Below, one piece after another: positions 33,469 to 42,481 of a stretch of 42,481 nt of DNA. This stretch comes from Aliirhizobium smilacinae. GTDB lineage: Bacteria; Pseudomonadota; Alphaproteobacteria; Rhizobiales; Rhizobiaceae. The stretch is taken from positions 1 to 42,481 of the forward strand of contig NZ_VDMN01000013.1 in the NCBI RefSeq assembly GCF_006335145.1, in the 5' to 3' direction. Each line of letters opens with the position of its first letter. Within the stretch, counting starts at the first letter, position 1. Made by a program: the position numbers and the translations under genes. Under the pieces are notes generated by a model, which did not search any database, was not told the DNA's origin, and worked only from the letters and a program-made list of their open reading frames with translations.

Positions 33469-33494
33469 AATCCGGCCATCGGCCGGATTTTTTT
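33469..33494 (+). terminator. Intrinsic terminator after DUF4167 gene
   Basis: AATCCGGCC (33469-33477) pairs perfectly with GGCCGGATT (33481-33489) around a 3-nt loop, followed by TTTTT. It closes the prfA-prmC-DUF4167 unit. Confidence 0.93.
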
Positions 33495-33747
33495 CGTTTG
33501 GGACCGGAATTTTGTCTATGGCGCAAAATGTCCGCATCGAAACGATTGAATGCCGCCTTTTGCCAAGAAACCGCGGCGTGCGTTTAAAAATTCCCTAGGT
33601 GTCTAATTTTTCAAACGATTATAATGCTTTACCGCAGTGCGGAAATTCGTTGCGTTGTCGCAAAATTCCGCTCTAGATAGATTTTTAGGCGGTATCCGAC
33701 CGCAATTTTTGATCATTCCACCCGATAGATCTGCTGGGAGCGATTTC
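33495..33747 (+). promoter_or_regulatory. fbp upstream region
   Basis: This 253-bp AT-rich stretch holds no gene. It contains TATAAT at about 33619-33624 without a good -35 box at standard spacing, and a second possible pair TTGTCG ... TAGATA nearer the gene. The ribosome-binding site GGGAG sits just before the fbp ATG. The promoter assignment is tentative. Confidence 0.35.
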
Positions 33748-34713
33748 ATGACGACATTCGAAACCTACCTTGACGCCCGCAACGGCACTGTGCTGGACGA
33801 CGATCTTGTGGTCGTTCTTCGCAACATTGCCGAGGCTACACGGCAGATTTCGGACAAGCTCAGAACATCGTCACTGGATGGCCTGACCGGCTCCACCGAA
33901 GTGACGAATGTGCAAGGCGAGACGCAGAAGCCGCTCGACATCCTGTCGAACGACATCATGCTGGAAGCCTGCCGCCGGTCTGCCTCGGTTTCCTTCGCGG
34001 TATCGGAAGAACTCGATACGGAAGTCGCCATCCATGCAGACGGCAAATATGCGGTCATTTTCGATCCGCTGGACGGGTCTTCCAATCTCGACGTCAACGT
34101 CACGGTGGGCACGATCTTCTCGGTGATCAGGGCGACGACGGCCGATGACATCCTGAAGAGCGGACGCGGTCAGCTGATTGCCGGTTATGCCGCCTATGGG
34201 CCGCAGACGGGTCTGGTGCTGACGATCGGCCAGGGCGTGCAGATGTTCACGCTGAACGACGAAGGCGTTTACATGCTGACCAATGCCGATGCGAAGATCG
34301 TGCCGGAAGCCAAGGAATTCGCCATCAACGCCGCACGCCGTTCTTCCTGGGACGATGCGGTCGCTGCCTATATCGAAGATGCGATCGACAATGGCCACAA
34401 CATGCGCTGGGTCGGTTCGATGGTCGCCGATACGCACCGCATCTTCAATCGTGGCGGCGTGTTTCTCTATCCGGCCGACCGCAACAAGCCGGCATCCGGC
34501 GGTCGTCTTCGGCTGCTCTACGAGGCAAACCCGATCGGTCTTCTGGTGGAAGCTGCCGGCGGAGCGGCAATCATCGGCACGACGACGATCCTCGACATCG
34601 AGCCAACCTCGCTACATCAGCGCGTACCTGTGATTTTCGGCTCCAAGACCGAAGTGGACAAGATCAGTGCTGCCTATCAGGAACGTGTTCTGGGAGCTGC
34701 TGCGGCGGAGTAA
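33748..34713 (+). CDS. fbp: Class I fructose-1,6-bisphosphatase
   Basis: A 321-residue gluconeogenic phosphatase. The class I metal and substrate signature FDPLDGSSNLDVNVTVGTIF runs from Phe105, preceded by SEELD, and the C-terminal GRLRLLYEANPIGLLVEAAGG binds the phosphate and sugar. ATG 33748 (MTTFETYLD) is supported by TGGGAGC; the longer frame from 33637 has no family match. It stands alone, with terminators on both sides. Confidence 0.95.
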   Translation: MTTFETYLDARNGTVLDDDLVVVLRNIAEATRQISDKLRTSSLDGLTGSTEVTNVQGETQKPLDILSNDIMLEACRRSASVSFAVSEELDTEVAIHADGKYAVIFDPLDGSSNLDVNVTVGTIFSVIRATTADDILKSGRGQLIAGYAAYGPQTGLVLTIGQGVQMFTLNDEGVYMLTNADAKIVPEAKEFAINAARRSSWDDAVAAYIEDAIDNGHNMRWVGSMVADTHRIFNRGGVFLYPADRNKPASGGRLRLLYEANPIGLLVEAAGGAAIIGTTTILDIEPTSLHQRVPVIFGSKTEVDKISAAYQERVLGAAAAE

Positions 34714-34742
34714 CCGGGCCGAGCGCGTTTAGACTTATCCAG

Positions 34743-34774
34743 TCCGGGGCATCACCAATGCTCCGGATTTTTTT
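34743..34774 (+). terminator. Intrinsic terminator after fbp
   Basis: TCCGGGGCAT (34743-34752) pairs with ATGCTCCGGA (34758-34767), one G-T wobble, 5-nt loop, followed by seven T residues. Confidence 0.92.
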
Positions 34775-34937
34775 CAGACGACACATAAGGCTGTTCCGCG
34801 CAGCAGCGAACGAATAGCGGCGAAAAATTACAAAAAAAACGAAGTTGCGTTGAGCTTTGATAATTATGGGTACTTATTGGTACTCAAAATTAACGGATGG
34901 CCTGAATAATTGTCCCGGTTCAGTTCGGAGAATTATC

Positions 34938-35279
34938 ATGATCAGTTCAATATCCAGTTCGACGACATCCACCATCCTGTCATCGTCGACTACCAGCACC
35001 AGCACGTCTTCCATCGAGAAACAAATCACCGCGAAGCAAGCCGAACTCGAGGCAGAGGAAGACGAGGAAAAGAAAACCGAAATCCAGGCCGAGATCGACG
35101 CGCTCGAAAAGCAGCTGCAAGCGGCGCAACAGTCCGGCAGTTCATCCGAAAAATCTTCAGGGGAGAGCAATCGGGCCGCCAGCGGTTCATCTGAGAAATT
35201 CTCAGGGGAGAGCAGCCGGATCGGTACCGGGAATTTCGATGAGACGACGGAATTCGGAGACCGCGTTCTTTACGTCTGA
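34938..35279 (+). CDS. FlxA-like small coiled-coil protein
   Basis: A 113-residue protein. The Ser/Thr-rich N-terminus (ISSSTTSTILSSSTTSTSTS) is followed by a heptad-rich coiled coil (IEKQITAKQAELEAEEDEEK, then KTEIQAEIDALEKQLQAAQ) like FlxA-family proteins. The tail has a 15-residue tandem duplication around SSEKSSGES and SSEKFSGES. ATG 34938 has a TCGGAGA ribosome-binding site. The role of FlxA-like proteins is unknown despite historical links to flagellar regulation. Confidence 0.75.
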   Translation: MISSISSSTTSTILSSSTTSTSTSSIEKQITAKQAELEAEEDEEKKTEIQAEIDALEKQLQAAQQSGSSSEKSSGESNRAASGSSEKFSGESSRIGTGNFDETTEFGDRVLYV

Positions 35280-35447
35280 AACCTGACTACTTACGACGCA
35301 TTCTAGGTTAAAAGACGCGGCGACCACGCCTCTACCGCTCGTGTCCCGAACAATATCGGCTCTCACTACGGTAATATCTACCAATGGCATCTATTCGAAT
35401 CGATCTTTTGATGTTTATTTCCCAGGAGTACATTTGAGATCGAATAG

Positions 35448-35663
35448 ATGCTTTACGCGATCAGGTATTTTCTTGTCTGGCCTGTCTCGATAACCAGAAA
35501 AACAACCGATTGGTTGCCTGCGGTATTCTTTCGCAAGCGGCGCCTTGTCAGCGGCGAATATGCGGCCGGATGCCTGATGATGCGCTTTGTAGACGGAAAA
35601 CCTATCTATCGGGCAATGACCATCGAGGAAGAGCAGGATTTCAGGGAAGAGACATCCATCTGA
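35448..35663 (+). CDS. Hypothetical 71-residue protein
   Basis: The N-terminal part is hydrophobic (MLYAIRYFLVWPVSI) and may be membrane-associated; the remainder (GCLMMRFVDGKPIYRAMTIEEEQDF) resembles the short C-terminal motif with W/IYR.MT.EEE seen in several small rhizobial hypotheticals. I recognise no functional family. The nearest AGGAG lies about 20 bp before the ATG at 35448, which is too far, so the start is uncertain. A repeat element begins 5 bp after the stop. Confidence 0.55.
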   Translation: MLYAIRYFLVWPVSITRKTTDWLPAVFFRKRRLVSGEYAAGCLMMRFVDGKPIYRAMTIEEEQDFREETSI

Positions 35664-35668
35664 CTTCC

Positions 35669-35759
35669 AGAGCATTTCCGCCTTTCTTCGAAACGCGAAA
35701 CGGCTCTATCTCTTCGTTTAAGCGCAAAACCGGTGCCCACTTTTGCTGGAATTGCTGTA
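35669..35759. repeat. Rhizobial intergenic repeat element, 91 bp
   Basis: The ends AGCATTTCC (35671-35679) and GGAATTGCT (35748-35756) are inverted with one mismatch. The core AAACCGGTGCCCACTTT (35727-35743) matches the 19921-20027 element at 16 of 17 positions. It has the look of a high-copy palindromic rhizobial element with no coding capacity. Confidence 0.7.
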
Positions 35760-35830
35760 GCTGCGTGATCGCAGAGGGCGGCAGGATGATCGCAACGGGC
35801 AGGAAAAGCGTTTTGCCCTCAGGCAACAGA

Positions 35831-35859
35831 ACCAGGCCGGGCGTTTGCGCCGGCCTGGT
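35831..35859 (-). terminator. Perfect hairpin after the 58-residue gene
   Basis: ACCAGGCCGG (35831-35840) pairs perfectly with CCGGCCTGGT (35850-35859) around a 9-nt loop. It starts 6 bp after the stop of the minus-strand gene ending at 35866. On that strand it is followed by TCTGTTG, a weak T-tract, so termination is probable but not certain. Confidence 0.6.
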
Positions 35860-35865
35860 GAAGGT

Positions 35866-36045
35866 TCAAAACAAGGTGCGAGCACTTTCGCATTCGTCGC
35901 GGGCCTCATCGAATTCATCGACATGAGCCTCGGCGAAAGCCTGGAAATCGGGATCGCGAATATCCGCTATAGCCTGCGGCATGCCGTGGTCCATTATCAG
36001 GTTCTTGAATATTCCAATAAGTTGGGTGTTCTTGTCTTCCGACAT
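35866..36045 (-). CDS. Hypothetical 59-residue acidic protein
   Basis: A small acidic soluble protein (MSEDKNTQLIGIFKNLIMDH, then DPDFQAFAEAHVDEFDEARD, ending ESARTLF). No family is recognised. ATG 36045 is supported by an AGAGGTT ribosome-binding site; the frame is open 11 codons further. A perfect hairpin follows its stop, which supports a real transcription unit. Confidence 0.62.
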   Translation of the reverse strand: MSEDKNTQLIGIFKNLIMDHGMPQAIADIRDPDFQAFAEAHVDEFDEARDECESARTLF

Positions 36046-36373
36046 GGGATTAACCTCTGATGCTACAACGAAGCTCACCCCCGAAAGCCTCGGCTAACGA
36101 GATAGGTGTGCGCCTGCTGCGACAAAATGGCCAATCACGAGTTTCTGATTGGCCGATCACGGTCTGCTGATCTGAACCGGTGAAACGCGGCCTCGATCCG
36201 GCCTGTTTAGACAAGCGCCAAATCCTTCATCATGCTTCTTTAAAATCGGAAAAAACGCTCCCATATCTTGGGGGAAGCCGGAGTATCCGGTGGGGCTTGC
36301 CTCATGGAGGGAGCTCAATCTCAATCATCGGCCTGTGCCTTTTGAAGGGCGGGGCGATTTCAGGAGGTACGAC
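36046..36373. promoter_or_regulatory. Region upstream of clpB, with hairpin and weak heat-shock-like promoter
   Basis: No gene is seen in this 328-bp stretch. GGCCAATCA (36129-36137) pairs perfectly with TGATTGGCC (36146-36154). Further right, CTTCTT (36235-36240) and CCCATATCTTG (36260-36270) loosely resemble the alphaproteobacterial RpoH consensus with at least two mismatches. clpB is RpoH-controlled in relatives, so this is a guess supported by context. AGGAGGT precedes the clpB ATG. Confidence 0.35.
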
Positions 36374-38974
<2,601 letters not shown>

Positions 38975-38988
38975 ACTACCGATTATCC

Positions 38989-39016
38989 GGGCCGCCCTTC
39001 GGGGCGGCCCTTTTTT
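38989..39016 (+). terminator. Intrinsic terminator after clpB
   Basis: GGGCCGCCC (38989-38997) pairs perfectly with GGGCGGCCC (39002-39010) around a TTCG tetraloop, followed by TTTTTT. Confidence 0.95.
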
Positions 39017-39057
39017 ATTAGATGTAATCGACCGTTAAGCGAACGGCATGGGGCGAG

Positions 39058-39966
39058 ATGCAACCGCTTTTTCCCGCAAAGCTCAAACGGGGCGACAAGA
39101 TCCGGTTTGTCTCACCGGCGAGTACGCCGGACAAAGCCTCCGCTCTGAAGCGTGCGGATGATTTGGGCCGCCTGGGTTTTGACGTCGATTTCGGCAGGCA
39201 TGCCTTCGATGAGATCGACTTTTATGCCGGCACTCACGACGAACGACTGGCTGATCTGAATGAAGCCTTTCGCGATCCGGATGTGAGAGCCGTTTTTGCC
39301 ACGCGTGGTGGCCGGGGTTCCTATCGGATCGCAGACAGGCTCGATTTTTCTGCGGTTTTGCGCGACCCGAAACCGCTTCTGGGATTCAGCGATATTACTG
39401 CGTTGCACATGATGCTGATGCGCCAATGCGCCCTGGTGGGCGTGCATGGCGCTCTCTATGGCGATGGCAACGGTGCCCTTGAGCCTGAAAATCTCGATAT
39501 TCTCCTCAGCGTCCTGATGCAGACAGGAGAGTTTTCGTTTAAATCCCGCCAGGAGGAGGCAAGTTCGAAGCTGACGACATCGGGCATGGCCAAAGGGAAA
39601 CTTATCGGCGGCAATCTCGAAACGCTGTCCACGATGATCGGCTGGGGGCTTCCCGATCTGAACGGAGCGATCCTGTTGATCGAAGCCGTGGACTGCATGC
39701 CAGGTCTGACCGATCGGGTCCTAACCCTGCTGATCAAATCCGGCTGCCTCAATGGAATTGTCGGGATTGCGGTCGGTCAGTTTACACTGCGCAACAGAGA
39801 GAAAACCGAGGCGATCATCGATATCGTCGGCGATCATATCAGCACACTCGGCGTACCTATACTCGGAGGGCTTCCTTTCGGGCATGGGTCAGGCGCGCTG
39901 ACAACGCCAATCGGAAGCGCGGCGATATTGGACGCCGACGCCGGTACGCTCGCAGTCAGCTATTAA
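39058..39966 (+). CDS. LD-carboxypeptidase (peptidase S66)
   Basis: A 302-residue muropeptide LD-carboxypeptidase that removes the terminal D-alanine from recycled tetrapeptides. The Ser-Glu-His triad is visible: Ser111 in LLGFSDIT, Glu209 in LLIEAVD and His276 in GLPFGHG. FATRGGRGSYRI matches the family. No signal peptide is present, so it is a cytoplasmic recycling enzyme. GGGGCGAG precedes the ATG. Its stop is 5 bp from that of the convergent M23 peptidase gene. Some S66 members act on other substrates such as microcin C7, so specificity is inferred. Confidence 0.92.
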   Translation: MQPLFPAKLKRGDKIRFVSPASTPDKASALKRADDLGRLGFDVDFGRHAFDEIDFYAGTHDERLADLNEAFRDPDVRAVFATRGGRGSYRIADRLDFSAVLRDPKPLLGFSDITALHMMLMRQCALVGVHGALYGDGNGALEPENLDILLSVLMQTGEFSFKSRQEEASSKLTTSGMAKGKLIGGNLETLSTMIGWGLPDLNGAILLIEAVDCMPGLTDRVLTLLIKSGCLNGIVGIAVGQFTLRNREKTEAIIDIVGDHISTLGVPILGGLPFGHGSGALTTPIGSAAILDADAGTLAVSY

Positions 39967-39971
39967 ACGAG

Positions 39972-41906
39972 TTACTTGCTCGCAACCTCGTTCGACGCCT
40001 GCGTGTTCAGCAGGGTATCGATGCGTTTGCGCTCGTCCTCGAAACGGGCAAGCGCCTTGCCTTCGAGCGATTTGCCGCCCGGAAGCCGTACCTTCATTGC
40101 ATCGACCTTGGTTCCATTGACGATCAGCTCGTAGTGGAGGTGGGCGCCGGTCGATTGGCCGGTGGAGCCAACATAACCGATGACCTGACCCTGGGTTACT
40201 TTCGCGCCTTCGCGCACACCGCGGGCAATCGCGCTCTGGTGGTTATAAGAGGAAACATAACCGTTTGCATGGCGGATCAGGGTCTGGTTGCCGTAGCCGC
40301 CCGAGTCCCAGCCGGCCTTTTCGACAATGCCGTTGCCGGTAGCGATAATCGGGGTTCCGCGGGGTGCGGCCCAATCGGTGCCGGTATGCATCAGCGCGCG
40401 TCCGAGGATCGGGTGGCTGCGCATGCCGAAGCCCGACGTCATGCGGGCGTTCGGAACGGGGCTGCGCAGCAGGAATTGCCTTATGCTGCGGCCGTCCTGA
40501 TCGAAATAGTCGATCGAGTTGTCTTCGTCGGCATTCTGGAACCGATAGAAGCGGGTGTCGGTATCGCCGAAATGGGCGTTGACATAAAGAAGTTCGGAAT
40601 CCTTTGAGGCCTGGCCCTTGCTGTCGGTCACCGAGAAGAAGGCTTCGATCTTGTCGGTCGAGCGCAGCTGCGCCTGCAGATCGACATTGCTCGCCAGCAG
40701 TTTGACGAGGAGAGCGGTCATATCGGTGCTCATGCCATAGGACAGGGCCGCGCGATAAATCCCGTCATAGACACTGGGCAGATCACGGCCTGCCATGATC
40801 TGGGCCGGCTGGTCACTGAATGCCGATGCGACGGCATCGAGCATTGCGGGCTCATCGGCATCGACAAAATGGCTGTGATCATCAAGTCCGACCGTGACGC
40901 GGTGTTGACCGTGCTGATAGAGGCTAGCCCGGACGACCATGACCATCTGGCCTTCCTGGATCACGCCGATACGGATGACGTCGCCGGGGCCGAGTTTGTC
41001 GCTGCCCAATCGTGTCTGCAGATATCCGGAAATCTCTTGCGCCTTGCTTTCCGGATATCCGACCTGGGTCATCGCCTCGGCGATCGACATCGGCCGGCGA
41101 ACGGGAATGATGTCGTCGGCATATTCGCGGGTATGAGGCGTAATCGGCTCCGGCGCCGTCACCGACATGTTCTCTTCGACAACGCGGGCGGTCAGGCCCG
41201 GGGTCAGGTCCACATCCTCATTGGTGGAGAAACGCTGAGGGTCTACATAATAGAGAGCGGAAAGCTGGGCGTCGCCCGCCGTCAGCACCGAGCCGTTCGA
41301 ACGGACGTTTTCTTCGACTTCCTCGAGCGTCATCGGGGCGGCATAAGAATAGCTGCTGCCGGAGGTCGGGAAAGCGACCGTCTGCAGGCTGACTTCGGAT
41401 TCGACATTCGAACCATAGATCAGGCCGGTGCGGCTGGCTGGCGGAGGAGGTGCTTCGCTCGAGGCGAAGATCGCCAGTGGATCGAATTTTGGATAGGTTT
41501 CCGGAGCGACGTGATCGGCGGCGAGATTCATCTTCACATGGGCGAAGGGCCGCCGGCGCACGAGCTCGCGATTGCCTTCGTGGACGACGGTCGACACTTC
41601 CATGATCTTGCGATCGGTCGGCATGGCGACGATCTTGCCGCCCAGCAGCCGTTTTCCGCGCTGGACTGAATCATTGTCGTGGTCGGGAATGGCGGCGGAG
41701 GCTTCTGCCGGGATGGCGAGCTGCTGGCGGCCATCGAGTGCCGCGAAAAGGGCGACGCCCATAAGAACGGAAGAGGTGATGCCGGTGAGGAAGGTGCCGG
41801 AGAGCCAGCGGACCGAAATCTCCCGCTTGTCCGGCGCCCGACGACCATCTGCGAGGATGGGCGGTTCGTTGCCGAGCGATCGGAGGGTGTTGCGGGCCGT
41901 GTTCAT
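39972..41906 (-). CDS. M23 family (LytM-type) peptidoglycan endopeptidase
   Basis: A 644-residue inner-membrane-anchored protein: a cytoplasmic N-terminus, one membrane helix at about 35-58, a long periplasmic region with a LysM- or OapA-like segment (GYLQTRLGSDKLGPGDVIRI), and a C-terminal M23 domain. The zinc ligands are intact: His507-x3-Asp511 (MHTGTDWAAP) and His589-x-His591 (TGAHLHYELI), so it is probably an active DD-endopeptidase rather than a degenerate activator. ATG 41906 has a weak ribosome-binding site. It is convergent with the LD-carboxypeptidase, both acting on cell wall. Confidence 0.93.
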   Translation of the reverse strand: MNTARNTLRSLGNEPPILADGRRAPDKREISVRWLSGTFLTGITSSVLMGVALFAALDGRQQLAIPAEASAAIPDHDNDSVQRGKRLLGGKIVAMPTDRKIMEVSTVVHEGNRELVRRRPFAHVKMNLAADHVAPETYPKFDPLAIFASSEAPPPPASRTGLIYGSNVESEVSLQTVAFPTSGSSYSYAAPMTLEEVEENVRSNGSVLTAGDAQLSALYYVDPQRFSTNEDVDLTPGLTARVVEENMSVTAPEPITPHTREYADDIIPVRRPMSIAEAMTQVGYPESKAQEISGYLQTRLGSDKLGPGDVIRIGVIQEGQMVMVVRASLYQHGQHRVTVGLDDHSHFVDADEPAMLDAVASAFSDQPAQIMAGRDLPSVYDGIYRAALSYGMSTDMTALLVKLLASNVDLQAQLRSTDKIEAFFSVTDSKGQASKDSELLYVNAHFGDTDTRFYRFQNADEDNSIDYFDQDGRSIRQFLLRSPVPNARMTSGFGMRSHPILGRALMHTGTDWAAPRGTPIIATGNGIVEKAGWDSGGYGNQTLIRHANGYVSSYNHQSAIARGVREGAKVTQGQVIGYVGSTGQSTGAHLHYELIVNGTKVDAMKVRLPGGKSLEGKALARFEDERKRIDTLLNTQASNEVASK

Positions 41907-42257
41907 GCCGTCTTAGCCAGTCCCTATATACTCGTTATTGCCATAGACAGTTTATGCTGCCCGCAGGACCTTGGGCCAAACATGTGCCCTTTTCCTCGAA
42001 ATGAGTCAAATCTTCAGGCCACTTGTCTGTCCGAGGCGAAACGCAGTCCGACACATGTCCGGGCCACGGCTTTGCTCATTCCATGGGATTGTGAATTTGT
42101 CGGGGCGGTTTCAAGGCGAAGCGCCGCCATCCAGACAATTCGAGCACTCTATATAGAGGTGTCGAGGCTAAAAGCCGTCCGGATTTGATGGAATTCGCAA
42201 AAATCGCAATTAAATCATATGCTTGTCATTTTTCTGTAAAATATCGAATCCTGCCTG
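41907..42257. other. Gene-free region between the M23 gene and the rRNA promoter
   Basis: I see no gene in these 351 bp. It must carry the minus-strand promoter of the M23 gene. A perfect 12-bp palindrome CTCTATATAGAG lies at 42147-42158. The right end (about 42185-42257) is strongly AT-rich and would suit an UP element for the downstream rRNA promoter. Confidence 0.5.
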
Positions 42258-42287
42258 TTGACGTTTTTGGGTGAGTGGGACTATAAC
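42258..42287 (+). promoter_or_regulatory. Ribosomal RNA operon promoter
   Basis: TTGACG (42258-42263) and TATAAC (42282-42287) are separated by 18 bp, or 17 if CTATAA is taken. An AT-rich tract lies immediately upstream. It is the strongest sigma-70-like match I noticed in the window. The downstream sequence resembles rhizobial 16S leaders, which supports the call. Confidence 0.75.
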
Positions 42288-42481
42288 CCGGTCACTGACG
42301 AGGGCGGCGGCGCTGCTAGCGACGATGACCTTCGTTCTAAAGAAAACCACAAAGAGATTGGCGGAAGCTGATTGAGACCGGGCTTCCGGTTTGGTCTCGA
42401 GAGAGTAACGTTGTTTTGGTTTTTGAGACGGTTTTTGGCCTTTTTGGTTTGGGATCGTCGGTTATTTGACAATTGAATATG
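42288..42481 (+). ncRNA. 5' leader of a 16S rRNA operon, partial
   Basis: The sequence carries no good gene and resembles the leader of Rhizobiaceae rRNA operons as I remember it: GATTGAGACCGGG, a GAGACC/GGTCTC hairpin (42374-42398), GTTTTTGAGACGG, and GTTATTTGACAATTGAATATG at the very end. The TTATTTGACAATTG at 42462-42475 is a boxA-like antitermination site. The mature 16S rRNA would start a short distance beyond the right edge, which I cannot see. Confidence 0.72.

Noticed and set aside
35202..35390. Minus-strand frame of 62 codons after the FlxA-like gene
   Set aside because: The translation looks moderately protein-like, but it overlaps the FlxA-like gene by 78 bp, has no ribosome-binding site and I know no relatives.
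42281..42472. Minus-strand 63-codon frame at the right edge
   Set aside because: It is antisense to the rRNA leader, and its translation is low-complexity Asn/Lys/Ser.

Overview
The window is ordinary, high-GC alphaproteobacterial chromosome, most likely from Rhizobiaceae (Rhizobium, Agrobacterium, Neorhizobium or a close relative). The evidence is the gene content and order (argJ-GNAT-mutT; lysC-ptsP-prfA-prmC-DUF4167), a GAF-fused EI-Ntr (PtsP), a CCA-encoding tRNA-Leu, an orphan Flp pilin, several intergenic palindromic elements of the kind common in rhizobia, and a rhizobial-looking rRNA promoter and leader at the right edge. I see no phage, IS element, integron or CRISPR array.

Layout. 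1-2.9 kb (minus strand): start of etfB, rhomboid protease, PduO-type cobalamin adenosyltransferase, a small HIG1-like membrane protein, and an SDR oxidoreductase. 3-6.1 kb: BrkB/YihY membrane protein, gluQRS, an AlkA-like DNA glycosylase and an HNH protein; gluQRS overlaps its neighbours at both ends. 6.2-8.1 kb (minus): DsbB-like protein, a YkgJ-type cysteine-cluster protein, a 42-residue basic protein and tRNA-Leu(CAA). 8.3-9.1 kb: a secreted glycine-rich repeat protein. 9.1-11.8 kb (minus): a polysaccharide flippase coupled to a CelD/BioF2-type acetyltransferase. 12-15.9 kb: secA diverging from a periplasmic parvulin. 15.9-18.4 kb: argJ, GNAT, mutT. 18.4-19 kb: a small membrane protein and an Flp pilin. 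19-22.4 kb: a minus-strand methyltransferase, then comF-grxC-nitrilase-DUF1178, which continues into a DUF3291 gene to 23 kb. 23-25.4 kb (minus): ParDE-like toxin-antitoxin pair, ubiG, and a cysteine-rich unknown followed by about 600 bp without a convincing gene. 25.4-33.4 kb (plus): SH3b/Arg-Asp-rich secreted protein, lysC, ptsP, prfA, prmC, DUF4167. 33.7-36.1 kb: class I fbp and a pocket of small poorly conserved genes. 36.3-42 kb: clpB, LD-carboxypeptidase and, convergent to it, an M23 peptidase. 42.2 kb to the end: rRNA promoter and leader reading out of the window.

Functionally, this is housekeeping: protein export and folding (SecA, parvulin, DsbB, ClpB), translation termination (PrfA/PrmC), tRNA modification (GluQRS), amino-acid synthesis (ArgJ, LysC), nitrogen-PTS signalling (PtsP), DNA and nucleotide maintenance (AlkA-like, MutT), ubiquinone synthesis (UbiG), glutathione-linked functions (GrxC, Nit-type amidase) and cell-wall turnover (S66, M23). 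I found no clear candidate for a wholly new multi-gene system. The best leads are the orphan pilin locus, the structured gene-free stretch upstream of the cysteine-rich gene, the two-palindrome repeats, and the doubly overlapping gluQRS gene.
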